Shown here: piece by piece, positions 1-8,151 of the stretch
Position numbering within the stretch: the stretch's first letter is position 1
Layout of the letters: each line of letters starts with the position of its first letter
NCBI RefSeq assembly: GCF_000026145.1
Contig: NC_009445.1
Coordinates: forward strand, 4,898,001 to 4,962,000
Direction of reading: 5' to 3'
Source of the DNA: Bradyrhizobium sp. ORS 278
GTDB taxonomy: Bacteria; Pseudomonadota; Alphaproteobacteria; Rhizobiales; Xanthobacteraceae
DNA length: 64,000 nt
Program-made: the position numbers and the translations under genes
Notes under the pieces: model-generated
What the model was told of the DNA's origin: nothing
What the model saw: the letters and a program-made list of their open reading frames with translations, nothing else
The model's database searches: none

Positions 1-9
1 ATGGATTGA

Positions 10-333
10 ATGGCCCGCTCGCCCGATCTGCTGTTCCGCGCGCTGGCCGATCCGACGCGGCGCGCCATCTTCGAGGGTCTGTGCCGCCACGGCGAGCAGA
101 CTGTCGGCGCGCTCACCGCCAAGGCCGGCGTGTCGCAGCCGGCGGTGTCGAAACATCTCAGCCAGCTGAAGCAGGCCGGCCTGGTGCGCGAGCGCCACGA
201 GGGCCGCCTGACGCATTATCGCGCGCAGCCGAAAGCGCTCGCGCCCCTGCTCGACTGGACCAGCCGCATGGCCGCGTTCTGGGAGAGCCGGTTCGACGAC
301 CTGGAAACCCTGCTGAACAGGATGGATCAATGA
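10..333 (+). CDS. ArsR-family winged-helix transcriptional repressor
   Basis: A 107-residue protein with the compact ArsR/SmtB winged-helix fold. The N-terminus reads LFRALADPTRRAIFEGLC, the usual first helix of this family, and the recognition helix lies in VSQPAVSKHLSQLKQAGLV (about residues 41-59). The cysteine pair of metal-sensing members is absent, so this belongs to the metal-independent branch that is usually paired with an AHSA1/SRPBCC gene. Its stop overlaps the next start as ATGA, so the two are translationally coupled. It probably autoregulates the operon; the inducer is unknown. The start follows directly after a TGA at 7-9, and what lies further upstream is outside the window. 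Confidence 0.9.
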   Translation: MARSPDLLFRALADPTRRAIFEGLCRHGEQTVGALTAKAGVSQPAVSKHLSQLKQAGLVRERHEGRLTHYRAQPKALAPLLDWTSRMAAFWESRFDDLETLLNRMDQ

Positions 334-737
334 GCTCTTCATCCGAAACGCGCACCGTCGTCGTCGAGCGCGAGTTCGCGCATCCGCCCGAAAAGCTCTG
401 GCGCGCGCTGACGCAGCCGCATCTCATCGCCGAGTGGCTGATGGCCAATGACTTCGTACCGGCCATCGATCATCGCTTCCAGCTGAAGGCGGACTGGGGC
501 GTCGTGGATTGCCAGGTCCGGACCATCGAGCCGAACAAAGCGCTGTCCTACAGCTGGGCCGCGCTCGGCCTCGACAGCGTCGTCACCTGGACGCTGACGC
601 CGACCGCGTCAGGGACGCATCTGCGCATGGAGCAGACCGGCTTCGCCGCCGACCAGACCCGCGCCTATCAGGGCGCGCGCTATGGCTGGCCGAAATTCTT
701 CGACGGCCTGGAGCAGACCTTGGCGCGGCTCGACTGA
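330..737 (+). CDS. SRPBCC (AHSA1/activator of Hsp90 ATPase-like) protein
   Basis: A 135-residue protein of the START/SRPBCC superfamily, AHSA1-like branch. The family start is visible as VVVEREFAHPPEKLWRALT, followed by WLM near residue 35, and the C-terminal helix carries GWPKFFDGLEQTL. These proteins form a deep hydrophobic pocket and are thought to bind small lipophilic ligands; few have a known reaction. The ATG overlaps the stop of the ArsR gene, the classic ArsR/SRPBCC pair. The gene follows the 107-residue regulator with no room for a separate promoter. Ligand and physiological role cannot be read from the sequence. Confidence 0.88.
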   Translation: MSSSSETRTVVVEREFAHPPEKLWRALTQPHLIAEWLMANDFVPAIDHRFQLKADWGVVDCQVRTIEPNKALSYSWAALGLDSVVTWTLTPTASGTHLRMEQTGFAADQTRAYQGARYGWPKFFDGLEQTLARLD

Positions 738-760
738 GCCGCACCCGCAAAGAACTCCGC

Positions 761-869
761 CGTCATTCCGGGGCGACGCGCGCAGCGCGACGGGCCAGGA
801 GTCCATGGGGCCACGCAACTGTCGCGCGATGGAGTCCGGGATCGTGCTTCGCACGCCCCCGGAATGACG
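761..869. repeat. Intergenic palindromic element, 13-bp perfect ends
   Basis: Between the SRPBCC gene and the small membrane-protein gene, CGTCATTCCGGGG (761-773) and its exact reverse complement CCCCGGAATGACG (857-869) enclose about 80 bases. The layout resembles the short dispersed palindromes common between genes in Bradyrhizobium-type genomes. The transcript could fold into a long hairpin. A matching CGTCATTCCGG half is seen again near 1880-1890. Confidence 0.65.
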
Positions 870-919
870 GAGGTGAGATATCGCGTTTTCATCGGCATTG
901 TCATCAGGGGGAGGAACAG

Positions 920-1141
920 ATGAACTGGAGCACCACGATCCGGCAGCTGCATCGCTGGGTCTCGATCGCTTTCACGCTCGGCGTCATCGCCAATATCGCG
1001 GTGATGACGCAGACCCCGCAGCCCGCCACATGGATCGGGCTACTGGCGCTGCTTCCCCTGATCGTTCTTCTGGCGACCGGGCTTTACATGTTTGTGCTGC
1101 CGTACGTCACACGACTGCGCAGTTCGCAACACGACGGATGA
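920..1141 (+). CDS. Small two-helix membrane protein, function unknown
   Basis: A 73-residue protein that begins MNWSTTIRQLHRWVS and contains two hydrophobic stretches, about residues 14-28 and 38-60, so it is probably an inner-membrane protein with two spans. A strong ribosome site (GGGGGAGGAACAG) precedes the ATG directly. The His/Trp near the first helix and the layout recall small membrane proteins that accompany ArsR/SRPBCC pairs, but I do not recognise a named family. It is separated from the SRPBCC gene by 182 bases holding the palindromic element, so cotranscription is possible but not certain. Confidence 0.6.
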   Translation: MNWSTTIRQLHRWVSIAFTLGVIANIAVMTQTPQPATWIGLLALLPLIVLLATGLYMFVLPYVTRLRSSQHDG

Positions 1142-1168
1142 TGACGAAGCACGAGCGGCAATGGCGCC

Positions 1169-1213
1169 GTGCCCACCGTTTTGTTCACGCGCTTGCGGAT
1201 CGACGGTGGGCAC
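1169..1213. repeat. Inverted repeat between convergent genes
   Basis: GTGCCCACCGT (1169-1179) and ACGGTGGGCAC (1203-1213) are exact reverse complements around a 23-base loop. A further GCCCACC copy lies at 1242-1248. The site sits between the convergent small membrane-protein gene and the cupin gene and could form a hairpin in transcripts from either side. There is no T-tract, so a simple intrinsic terminator is not shown. Confidence 0.5.
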
Positions 1214-1289
1214 GCTGCCGCCGCGCTGCGGCGGCCGCTTTGCCCACCCTACGAAACGGAACAGGTTAGAGTCGCGGCGCGCATCAGGA

Positions 1290-1691
1290 TCACGCGCGGG
1301 CGCGATACTGCGCGTCGCTGACATGCTCGAACCAGTCGGCGGTCTTGCCGTCGAACTGCTCGGTGATGGCGATGTGCGACAGCGCGGTCGTCGCCGTCGC
1401 GCCGTGCCAATGCCGCTCACCGGGCTCGAACCTCACGACATCGCCGGGCCGGATCTCCTCGATCGGGCCACCGTCACGCTGCACCCAGCCAAGGCCGGAC
1501 GTCACGATCAGGACCTGTCCCAGCGGATGGCTGTGCCACGCGGTGCGCGCCCCCGGCTCGAAGGTGACGAGCCCGCCCCGGGCGCGCGCCGGCTCAGCCA
1601 CCTCGAACAGCGGATCGGTGCGCACCGCCCCGGTGAAATGATCGGGGGCGCCTCTGCCGGAGGGCCGCGACCCGCTGCGCTTGATGTCCAT
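1290..1691 (-). CDS. Single-domain cupin, mandelonitrile lyase-like
   Basis: A 133-residue cupin. The metal-binding motif 1 is [19 protein letters not shown], with [12 protein letters not shown] as the first ligand cluster, and motif 2 is [17 protein letters not shown]. This arrangement matches small manganese cupins annotated as (R)-mandelonitrile lyase/carboxymuconolactone-type proteins; the true substrate is not shown. I chose the ATG at 1691 because GAGAGA lies six bases upstream; an in-frame start 12 codons earlier lacks this. It is a single gene on the minus strand and converges on the small membrane-protein gene. Confidence 0.82.
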   Translation of the reverse strand: MDIKRSGSRPSGRGAPDHFTGAVRTDPLFEVAEPARARGGLVTFEPGARTAWHSHPLGQVLIVTSGLGWVQRDGGPIEEIRPGDVVRFEPGERHWHGATATTALSHIAITEQFDGKTADWFEHVSDAQYRARA

Positions 1692-1891
1692 GTCGTCTCT
1701 CTCATTGCGTTCGCTCTGATCGCACACGGGCTCTCTCTCGAGAGACGCCGCCGCTGATCATTCGCTGCAGTCTACGACGCCGGCCTGCGCACGATAAGAC
1801 ATGCGGAGGAGGACAGTTTTCTGAATTTCACGCAGCGACGGGCAGGATCATCTCGCGCGTCCCGCAAGTCTCGGTCATTCGTCATTCCGGA

Positions 1892-1963
1892 GACAGTGCA
1901 CGAAACGACCAAATTAGTTTTGTGCACTGTCACCGAATTGCTTTGTGCACTGTCACCGAATTG
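1892..1963. repeat. Tandem 23-bp repeat with an inverted third copy
   Basis: A 22-base unit containing TTGTGCACTGTCACCGAATT occurs twice with a 23-base period (from about 1919 and 1942). The core GTGCACTGTC is also present inverted as GACAGTGCAC at 1892-1901, giving a perfect 10-bp stem with 1922-1931. The block lies downstream of the secreted unknown protein on the minus strand. The multiple end-like repeats recall the terminal binding sites of IS21-type elements, but no transposase is present; this is inference. Confidence 0.6.
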
Positions 1964-1973
1964 GAATTGCCGT

Positions 1974-2570
1974 TCAGGTGGCCGCCAGCCCAATCCTGTC
2001 GACATTGCGCCATTGTCCACCGACCTTCCGATAGACGACAGCGGACCAATCGGCCTCTAGCGGAAGCCTCGCGACGCCACGAGCCGATCGGTACCAGCCC
2101 AATCGCATATGTGTGACCACGAAGATCGCCGTACGATAGTTCTCGCTGAACACTGGAAACGAATACTTCCGCTGGCGAATGAACGCGGCCTTGTCAGTGC
2201 CGGCTTCGAAGGCAGCGAGGCGCTGGCTTTCCATATCCTTGGCCTCGGCCGCATGACAGAGCATCTCTTCGGTGCGTGGCTTGAGAACCTGAAACGCATT
2301 GGTCCCGGAATAGGGAGCAGACAGCGAGGCGTGCAATCTTATGCCGAGGTGTTTGCGAGCAATATCCTCGGGGATGGGATAGTCATCCCAATCCGCTGAC
2401 AGCTCGCATCGCTCTGCAGGCGGATCTTCGGCAAGTACGCTCACGAAAAGAAGCTCGGCTTCGGCAACAAGCCGGTCCCGGGCGCGATCATCCGCGCTCG
2501 CAACGTCCTGCAGCAGAGCCAAACTCCCCAGCAGGCCTGCAAACCAGACAGAGCGACGCCAGACCAACAT
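1974..2570 (-). CDS. Exported protein of unknown function
   Basis: A 198-residue protein with a Sec-type signal peptide: WRR, a hydrophobic stretch FAGLLGSLALL, and a probable cut near ASA-DD (residue 26). The mature part has two cysteines and no motif that I recognise. It starts 48 bases after the stop of gor on the same strand, so it may be the last gene of the rpiA run, though the conservation of this position cannot be judged here. The reading frame is clean and the signal peptide supports a real gene. No function is proposed. Confidence 0.65.
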   Translation of the reverse strand: MLVWRRSVWFAGLLGSLALLQDVASADDRARDRLVAEAELLFVSVLAEDPPAERCELSADWDDYPIPEDIARKHLGIRLHASLSAPYSGTNAFQVLKPRTEEMLCHAAEAKDMESQRLAAFEAGTDKAAFIRQRKYSFPVFSENYRTAIFVVTHMRLGWYRSARGVARLPLEADWSAVVYRKVGGQWRNVDRIGLAAT

Positions 2571-2618
2571 CCAACCCCCACCTTTTCAAGACGGGTCGCG
2601 ACCGTCCCCTGCCGGCCC

Positions 2619-4004
2619 CTACTCCGCGGCCTGCCTCACATGCCGCTCGGTCACGGTGCGCATCGTCACCAGTTCCTCGGCGGCGGACGGATGCAGCGCG
2701 ATCGTCGCGTCGAAATCGGCCTTGGTCGCCTTCATCTTGATAGCGATGGCCACCGCCTGGGTGATCTCGGCCGCGGTGTCGCCGACGATATGGCAGCCGA
2801 GCACGCGATCGCTCGCGCCGTCGACGACGAGCTTCATCAGCACGCGGGTGTCGCGGCCGGACATCGTCGCCTTGATCGGACGGAACGTGGACTTGTAGAT
2901 GTCGACCCGGTCGTGCAGCTCGCGCGCCTGGGTTTCCGTCAGCCCAACGGTGCCGACTTCAGGCTGGCAGAACACCGCGGTTGGAATGTCGGCGTGGTCG
3001 ACCCGCACGGTCTTGCCGCCGAACACGGTGTCGGCGAAGGCATGGCCCTCGCGGATCGCCACCGGCGTCAGGTTGAAGCGATGGGTGACGTCGCCGATCG
3101 CGTAGATGCTCGGCACCGAGCTCTGCGAGAACGCGTCGACCGCGATGCCGCCATTGCGCGGATTGATCGCGACGCCCGCCTTCTCCAGGCCGAGATTGGC
3201 GACCGCCGGATGGCGGCCGATCGCGAACATCACCTTGTCGGAGGCGATGCTGGAGCCGTTCGACAGATGCGTCGTGTAGTCCTTGCCGTGCTTGTCGACG
3301 CTCGCCACCGTGCAGCCGGTCAGGATGGTGATGCCTTCCTTCTCCATCTCGCTGCGGACATGCTTGCGGACGTCCTCGTCGAAGCCGCGCAGGATGTTGT
3401 CGCCGCGATAGACCACGGTGACGTCGGAGCCGAAATTGGCGAAGATGCAGGCGAATTCCAGCGCGATGTAGCCGCCGCCCTGGATCACGATGCGGCGCGG
3501 CAGCTCGTCAAGGTGAAACGCCTCGTTGGAGGAGATGACGTGCTCGATGCCGGGAATCGGCGTGCCATGGTTGGGCGCGCCGCCGGTCGCGATCAGGATG
3601 TATTTCGCACGCACCGTCTCGCCGTTGGCGAGCCGCACGGTGTGGGCGTCCTCCAGCACGGCGCGGGTCTTGACGATCCTGGCGCCCGACTTCTCGACAT
3701 TGGCGGCGTAGGCTGCCTCGAGCCGCGCGATCTCCTTGTCCTTGTTGGCGATCAGCGTCGACCAGTCGAACGTCGCGGTCGGGATCGTCCAGCCGAAGCC
3801 GGCGGCGTCAGCGATCTCCTGGCGGACATGCGAGCCGATCACGAACAGCTTCTTGGGCACGCAGCCGCGAATCACGCAGGTGCCGCCCATGCGGTATTCC
3901 TCGGCGACCATGACGCGGGCGCCATAGCCGGCCGCGATCCGGGCGGCGCGCACGCCACCCGAGCCGCCGCCGATCACGAACAGGTCGACATCGAATTCAG
4001 CCAT
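2619..4004 (-). CDS. gor: Glutathione-disulfide reductase
   Basis: A 461-residue class I pyridine-nucleotide disulfide oxidoreductase, the expected length. It reduces oxidised glutathione with NADPH in the cytoplasm. The FAD fold begins IGGGSGGVRAAR (residues 11-22). The redox-active disulfide is CVIRGC (43-48), and a second dinucleotide fold shows QGGGYIALEFA. The C-terminal catalytic histidine is in HPSAAEE (His438). The CVIRGCVPKK form fits glutathione reductase of alphaproteobacteria better than lipoamide or mercuric reductase. It lies 34 bases after the DUF2059 gene and two genes after rpiA on the same strand, which ties NADPH supply through the pentose phosphate route to its use. Confidence 0.95.
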   Translation of the reverse strand: MAEFDVDLFVIGGGSGGVRAARIAAGYGARVMVAEEYRMGGTCVIRGCVPKKLFVIGSHVRQEIADAAGFGWTIPTATFDWSTLIANKDKEIARLEAAYAANVEKSGARIVKTRAVLEDAHTVRLANGETVRAKYILIATGGAPNHGTPIPGIEHVISSNEAFHLDELPRRIVIQGGGYIALEFACIFANFGSDVTVVYRGDNILRGFDEDVRKHVRSEMEKEGITILTGCTVASVDKHGKDYTTHLSNGSSIASDKVMFAIGRHPAVANLGLEKAGVAINPRNGGIAVDAFSQSSVPSIYAIGDVTHRFNLTPVAIREGHAFADTVFGGKTVRVDHADIPTAVFCQPEVGTVGLTETQARELHDRVDIYKSTFRPIKATMSGRDTRVLMKLVVDGASDRVLGCHIVGDTAAEITQAVAIAIKMKATKADFDATIALHPSAAEELVTMRTVTERHVRQAAE

Positions 4005-4038
4005 GTGTCCTCCGAATCGACCTTTGCCGCCGCAAGCC

Positions 4039-4569
4039 TCAGATCGGCTTGTTGCGCTTGCGCATCTCGGCGCGGAACTGCGCGGTCACGGTCTCCGAGA
4101 ACTCCGCGGCCCATTGGTTGGTCGCCATCATGCTCATCTGGATCGCCTTCGGCTCGGCGTTCAGCAGCTTCTGGCCGAGCGGCGTCTTGTAGAACGCGAC
4201 CAGATTGGCGATCTCGGCGTCGGTGAACTCGTTGCAGTAGATCTGCGCCATTTTCTCGCCGATCTCCTTCTCCTTGCCGGCATAGGTCTGCGCGACGGAG
4301 ACGGCCACCTCGTCGAGGTCCTTCTGGTAGTTGAGGTTGGACTGCAGCAGCGCCTGCTTGGCCTGCTGCACGATGCCCGGAACGGCGTTGGCGTAGAGCG
4401 CGGAGGCGTTCTTCATCGCCAGAATCTCCTTGGCGCCGGCCATGCAGGCGGGCGAGGCCGGCTTCAGCGGCGCCGGGGCCTGGCCCTGCGCCTGCGCGGC
4501 AGCCGGGCTCGCCGAGGCCAGCGCCAGCACGATGCCGGCGGCCGGCAGGATTCTGAACACGCTCTTCAT
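4039..4569 (-). CDS. DUF2059 exported protein
   Basis: A 176-residue protein with a signal peptide (MKSVFRILPAAGIVLALASA, cut near AAAQA) and a DUF2059 helical domain. The domain is recognisable from the FTDAEIANLVAFYKTPLGQK region and the following alternating helices (about residues 125-165). The function of DUF2059 proteins is not established; they are periplasmic. It lies between rpiA (49 bases) and gor (34 bases) on the same strand, and I infer one operon. Two cysteines in the mature part, near residues 42 and 112, could form a disulfide. Confidence 0.85.
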   Translation of the reverse strand: MKSVFRILPAAGIVLALASASPAAAQAQGQAPAPLKPASPACMAGAKEILAMKNASALYANAVPGIVQQAKQALLQSNLNYQKDLDEVAVSVAQTYAGKEKEIGEKMAQIYCNEFTDAEIANLVAFYKTPLGQKLLNAEPKAIQMSMMATNQWAAEFSETVTAQFRAEMRKRNKPI

Positions 4570-4618
4570 TCCAAGTCTCCTGTGAGATTGCGTCCCTGAG
4601 TTGCAGGTCTTTCTGCGC

Positions 4619-5311
4619 TCAAGGCCGCTGGATAACGCGAATTCCCTGTGCGCCTGCCAGGATCGCCGTGCTGCCGAGGCCGATGAACAGCCCGTGCTCG
4701 ACCACGCCCGGAATTGCGCTCAAAAAGCTCGCCAGGCGCGGGGGATCCTCGATCTCCCCCAGGCGAACGTCGACAATCCAGTGGCCACCATCGGTGACGA
4801 AAACGTGGCCATCTGCGGACTTGCGCAAGCTCATCGGCCCAGCCACGCCAGCCTTGGTGAAGGCGTCGGCGATCTCGCGCTGCGTGGCCGCGATCCCGAA
4901 CGGGACCACCTCGATCGGCAGCGGGAAGCGGCCGAGCCGCGCGACCCATTTGCTGTCGTCGGCGATCACGATCATGCGATTCGAGGCGCTGGCGACGATC
5001 TTCTCGCGCAACAGCGCGCCGCCGCCGCCCTTGATCAGGTCGAGCGCCGGATTGATCTCGTCGGCGCCGTCGATGGTGATATCGAGACGGTCGATCTCGT
5101 CGAGCGTGGTGAGCGGCACGCCGCAAGCTTCGGCCTGCGCCCGCGTCGCCTCGGAGGTCGGAACGCCCACCACCTTGAGGCCGGCGCGCACCTTCTCGCC
5201 CAGCAGATCGACGAAATGCTTGGCGGTCGAGCCGGTGCCGAGGCCGAGCTTCATGCCGCTCTCGACTTCTTCCAGCGCACGCGCCGCCGCCTGCCGCTTC
5301 AATGCATCCAT
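4619..5311 (-). CDS. rpiA: Ribose-5-phosphate isomerase A
   Basis: Interconverts ribose 5-phosphate and ribulose 5-phosphate in the non-oxidative pentose phosphate pathway. The phosphate-binding signature GLGTGSTA is near residue 25, the catalytic DGADEI motif lies mid-protein, and [11 protein letters not shown] follows. With the ATG at 5311 the protein has 230 residues, normal for the family; an in-frame TTG four codons earlier is less likely. It is first in a minus-strand run rpiA, DUF2059, gor, unknown, and divergent from gph, another sugar-phosphate enzyme, so the 182-base gap at 5312-5493 must hold both promoters. Confidence 0.95.
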   Translation of the reverse strand: MDALKRQAAARALEEVESGMKLGLGTGSTAKHFVDLLGEKVRAGLKVVGVPTSEATRAQAEACGVPLTTLDEIDRLDITIDGADEINPALDLIKGGGGALLREKIVASASNRMIVIADDSKWVARLGRFPLPIEVVPFGIAATQREIADAFTKAGVAGPMSLRKSADGHVFVTDGGHWIVDVRLGEIEDPPRLASFLSAIPGVVEHGLFIGLGSTAILAGAQGIRVIQRP

Positions 5312-5493
5312 ATCGACCAACAACCTGCCCCCAACCTGCCCCTTGGAGCCGAGGCCCCTGGGAAGGGGGCCGAAAGCCGGCGCATATCTAGCGATGTTTT
5401 GACGCGGGGCCTAGCTCTCAGCGGTCACGAAATCGGACAAAAAGCCCGCGCCGGCCCCTTGCAGGGGCGCGAGCCTGCCGCTAGCCAATACCG

Positions 5494-6180
5494 ATGGCCA
5501 TCTCCAGCACGATCGTCTTCGATCTCGACGGCACCCTGGTCGACACGGCGCCGGATCTCATCAACGCGCTCAATCACATCCTGCAGCGCGAAGGGTTGCG
5601 GCCGCTGCCGCTCGCCTCGGCGCGCAAGATGATCGGGCACGGCGCGCGCAAGCTGCTCGAGCGCGGACTCGAGGCGGAAGGCCGCTTCGCCAGCCCCGCC
5701 GAGATGGAACAGCTCACCGCCGATTTCATCGGCTTCTACGCCGAGAACATCGCCGTCGAATCGCGCCCCTTCGAGGGGCTGGAGGCCGCGCTCGACGAAC
5801 TGGCGGGCCGCGGCTGCCAGTTCGCGGTGTGCACCAACAAGCTGGAATGGCTGTCCAAGCGGCTGCTCGACCAGCTTGGCCTGTCCTCCCGCTTCGCCGC
5901 GATCTGCGGCGCCGACACGTTCGGCGTCGCCAAGCCGGACCCGGCGATCCTGCGCCAGACCATTGCGCAGGCGGGCGGCGAGCTCGGCGCGGCGATCATG
6001 GTCGGCGACGCCGGAACCGATGTCGGAGCCGCGCGCCGCGCCGGCGTGCCGGTGATCGGCTGCACCTTTGGCTACACGGATGTGCCGATCGCGGAGCTCA
6101 ATCCGGACCACCTGATCGACCATATGCGCGAGCTGCCGGCGGCGGTGGCGACGCTGGCTCCCTCCCTCAAGGTCGGCTGA
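5494..6180 (+). CDS. gph: Phosphoglycolate phosphatase (HAD family)
   Basis: A 228-residue HAD-superfamily hydrolase. The nucleophile motif is FDLDGTLVDT (Asp10, Asp12). Motif II is CTNK, and the last motif is GDAGTDVGAAR, with a Lys in VAKPDP. A helical cap lies between motifs I and II, as in subclass IA phosphatases. It most likely dephosphorylates 2-phosphoglycolate, made by Rubisco oxygenation or DNA repair; close relatives act on other small phosphates, so the substrate is inferred. It diverges from rpiA. Confidence 0.88.
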   Translation: MAISSTIVFDLDGTLVDTAPDLINALNHILQREGLRPLPLASARKMIGHGARKLLERGLEAEGRFASPAEMEQLTADFIGFYAENIAVESRPFEGLEAALDELAGRGCQFAVCTNKLEWLSKRLLDQLGLSSRFAAICGADTFGVAKPDPAILRQTIAQAGGELGAAIMVGDAGTDVGAARRAGVPVIGCTFGYTDVPIAELNPDHLIDHMRELPAAVATLAPSLKVG

Positions 6181-6453
6181 GCGGCATCCTGTTGCCGCTC
6201 GTGAGCGGCTGCGGCCGCACTCTCCAGGACGGCGAACGGCCCGATTGCCACTCCTGGCGGCAGACCTGGACCGCTTGCGTTCCGACTGCCGGATGTGGGT
6301 CTAACTCCCTGTCCTGGCAATAAAAAGCAATACGTCCGGAACGCGAACGTTCTGTTGAGAATAGGGTTGACCACAGTTGCGCCGCCGTTCTGACGCTCCT
6401 ATGGTCGCGCTCGGATTGCGGCGGATGGCCGCAGGTCGTGTGGGGCGGACATC

Positions 6454-6954
6454 ATGATTCGGCGTGTCATCGCAATCGCGGTTGCGGGAGCTGGCGTGGC
6501 CGGCTGTTCGTCCTTCTCCATGGACAGCTTCAAGATGTCGCCGCCCAAGGTCCCCGTGCAGCTCGAATCGGTGCCGCCAGGCGCCGACGCCAAGACCTCG
6601 CTCGGGCCGGGCTGCAAGACGCCCTGCACCGTCTCGGTGCCGGCGCCCGACGCCGGTTTCAGCGTGACCTTCACGATGGACAAATATCTGCCGGCGACCA
6701 TCCCGGTGCAGGTGATCCGCAACTCCGGCGACTTCAACAGCTCGTCGTCCGTGTTGATGGATCCGAGCCCCGTCGTGGCCGAGTTGCAACTCGCCCCGGG
6801 CGCATCGACGCCGAAGGCCGTGAAGCACATGCGGCCGAAGAAGCCCAAGCTGCCGAAGGCCGCCGCCGCGCCGGCCGCGGCGCCTGCTGCTCCGCCCGCA
6901 ACGACCGGGTCGGCGGCGTTCCCCGCTCCGGTTCCGGGTGCCGCGCGGCAATAG
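6454..6954 (+). CDS. PEGA-like lipoprotein
   Basis: A 166-residue lipoprotein. The N-terminus has MIRR, a hydrophobic core and a lipobox AGVAGC (Cys18). A short PEGA-like beta domain follows, seen as the pattern of SVPPGADAKTS, GCKTPCTVSVPAP and a GYLP-like KYLPATIPV (about residues 38-95). The C-terminal 40 residues are rich in Ala, Pro and Lys (KPKLPKAAAAPAAAPA), probably a flexible linker that reaches toward peptidoglycan. PEGA domains are common in surface and envelope proteins, but their ligands are rarely known. No partner is evident; the next gene is moaA, 162 bases on. Confidence 0.7.
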   Translation: MIRRVIAIAVAGAGVAGCSSFSMDSFKMSPPKVPVQLESVPPGADAKTSLGPGCKTPCTVSVPAPDAGFSVTFTMDKYLPATIPVQVIRNSGDFNSSSSVLMDPSPVVAELQLAPGASTPKAVKHMRPKKPKLPKAAAAPAAAPAAPPATTGSAAFPAPVPGAARQ

Positions 6955-7049
6955 TCGCGGCGCGCGCGGCGTGCAATGCAGCAACGACGGCTTGCGCTGC
7001 ACGATTGTGAGCCGGGCCGATCATGATTAGATTGCCTGGATAGACATCC

Positions 7050-7070
7050 GGCCGCGCGCCTCGCGCGGCC
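7050..7070. other. Hairpin upstream of moaA
   Basis: GGCCGCGCG (7050-7058) pairs perfectly with CGCGCGGCC (7062-7070) around a 3-base loop. It lies 96 bases after the lipoprotein stop and 46 bases before the moaA start. It lacks a T-tract. It could mark the end of the lipoprotein transcript or sit in the moaA leader. It is too short to be a molybdenum-cofactor riboswitch. Confidence 0.4.
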
Positions 7071-7116
7071 GCCGCGTGGCATCGCTGCTACGTGCCGCCA
7101 GCCGCCAAGGCCATCC

Positions 7117-8148
7117 ATGACTGTTGAGACGTCTGAAGACACCGCCCTGACGCGCCCGATGACCGACCCGTTCGGCCGTCGCATCAGCTATCTGCGCGTC
7201 TCCGTGACCGACCGCTGCGACCTCCGCTGCTTCTACTGCATGTCCGAGGACATGACGTTCCTGCCGAAAGCGGACCTGCTGACGCTGGAGGAGCTCGACC
7301 GGCTGTGCTCGGCCTTCATCCACAAGGGCGTGAAGAAGCTCAGGCTCACCGGCGGCGAGCCGCTGGTCCGGCGCAACGTCATGGGCCTGGTGCGCTCGCT
7401 GTCGCGGCATCTGAAGAGCGGCGCGCTCAACGAGCTGACGATGACGACCAACGCGACGCAGCTCGCGAAATATGCCGCCGAGCTCGCCGATTGCGGCGTT
7501 CGCCGCATCAACGTCTCGCTCGACACGCTCGATCCCGACAAGTTCCGCGCCATCACCCGCTGGGGCGATCTCGACCGCGTGCTCGCGGGCATCGAGGCCG
7601 CGCGCGACGCTGGCCTGAAGGTGAAGATCAACGCGGTGGCGCTGAAGAACATGAACGAGGACGAGATCCCGCAGCTGATCGACTGGGCGCATGGCAAGGG
7701 CATGGCGCTGACCTTGATCGAGGTGATGCCGATGGGCGAGATCGGCGAAGGCCGCATCGACCAGTATCTGCCGCTGTCGCTGCTGCGCGCGCGGCTGTCG
7801 CAGCAGTACACGATGACCGATCTCGACGAGACCACAGGCGGCCCCGCCCGCTACGTCCGCGTCGCCGAGACCGGCGGCACGATCGGCTTCATCACGCCGA
7901 TGACGCATAATTTCTGCGAGAGCTGCAACCGCGTGCGCGTCACCTGCACCGGCACCCTGCACACCTGCCTCGGCCACGAGGACGCCTCCGATCTGCGCAA
8001 ACCCTTACGCGCCTCGGCCAGCGACGAGCAACTGAGCGACGCGATCGACCGCGCCATCGGCCTGAAGCCGAAGGGCCACGACTTCATCATCGACCGCCGC
8101 CACAACCGCCCGAGCGTCAGCCGGCACATGAGCGTGACCGGCGGCTGA
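7117..8148 (+). CDS. moaA: GTP 3',8-cyclase (molybdenum cofactor biosynthesis)
   Basis: A 343-residue radical SAM enzyme that starts molybdopterin synthesis by rearranging GTP with MoaC. The N-terminal 4Fe-4S site is CDLRCFYC (Cys34, 38, 41), followed by the glycine-rich LTGGEPL. The second, C-terminal cluster is [11 protein letters not shown] with a further CTGTLHTC segment. The protein ends in SVTGG; the free C-terminal Gly-Gly is needed for activity in this family. An alternative start at MTDPFGRR (7159) would remove a non-conserved 14 residues. The next gene begins three bases after the stop, so they are probably cotranscribed. Confidence 0.96.
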   Translation: MTVETSEDTALTRPMTDPFGRRISYLRVSVTDRCDLRCFYCMSEDMTFLPKADLLTLEELDRLCSAFIHKGVKKLRLTGGEPLVRRNVMGLVRSLSRHLKSGALNELTMTTNATQLAKYAAELADCGVRRINVSLDTLDPDKFRAITRWGDLDRVLAGIEAARDAGLKVKINAVALKNMNEDEIPQLIDWAHGKGMALTLIEVMPMGEIGEGRIDQYLPLSLLRARLSQQYTMTDLDETTGGPARYVRVAETGGTIGFITPMTHNFCESCNRVRVTCTGTLHTCLGHEDASDLRKPLRASASDEQLSDAIDRAIGLKPKGHDFIIDRRHNRPSVSRHMSVTGG

Positions 8149-8151
8149 TCC

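Noticed and set aside
2640-4226. 528-codon open frame opposite gor
   Set aside because: Antisense shadow of a gene with full catalytic motifs; no ribosome site or domains.
7020-7116. Molybdenum-cofactor riboswitch before moaA
   Set aside because: The leader is under 165 bases with a single short stem; the multi-stem layout of that riboswitch is not seen.
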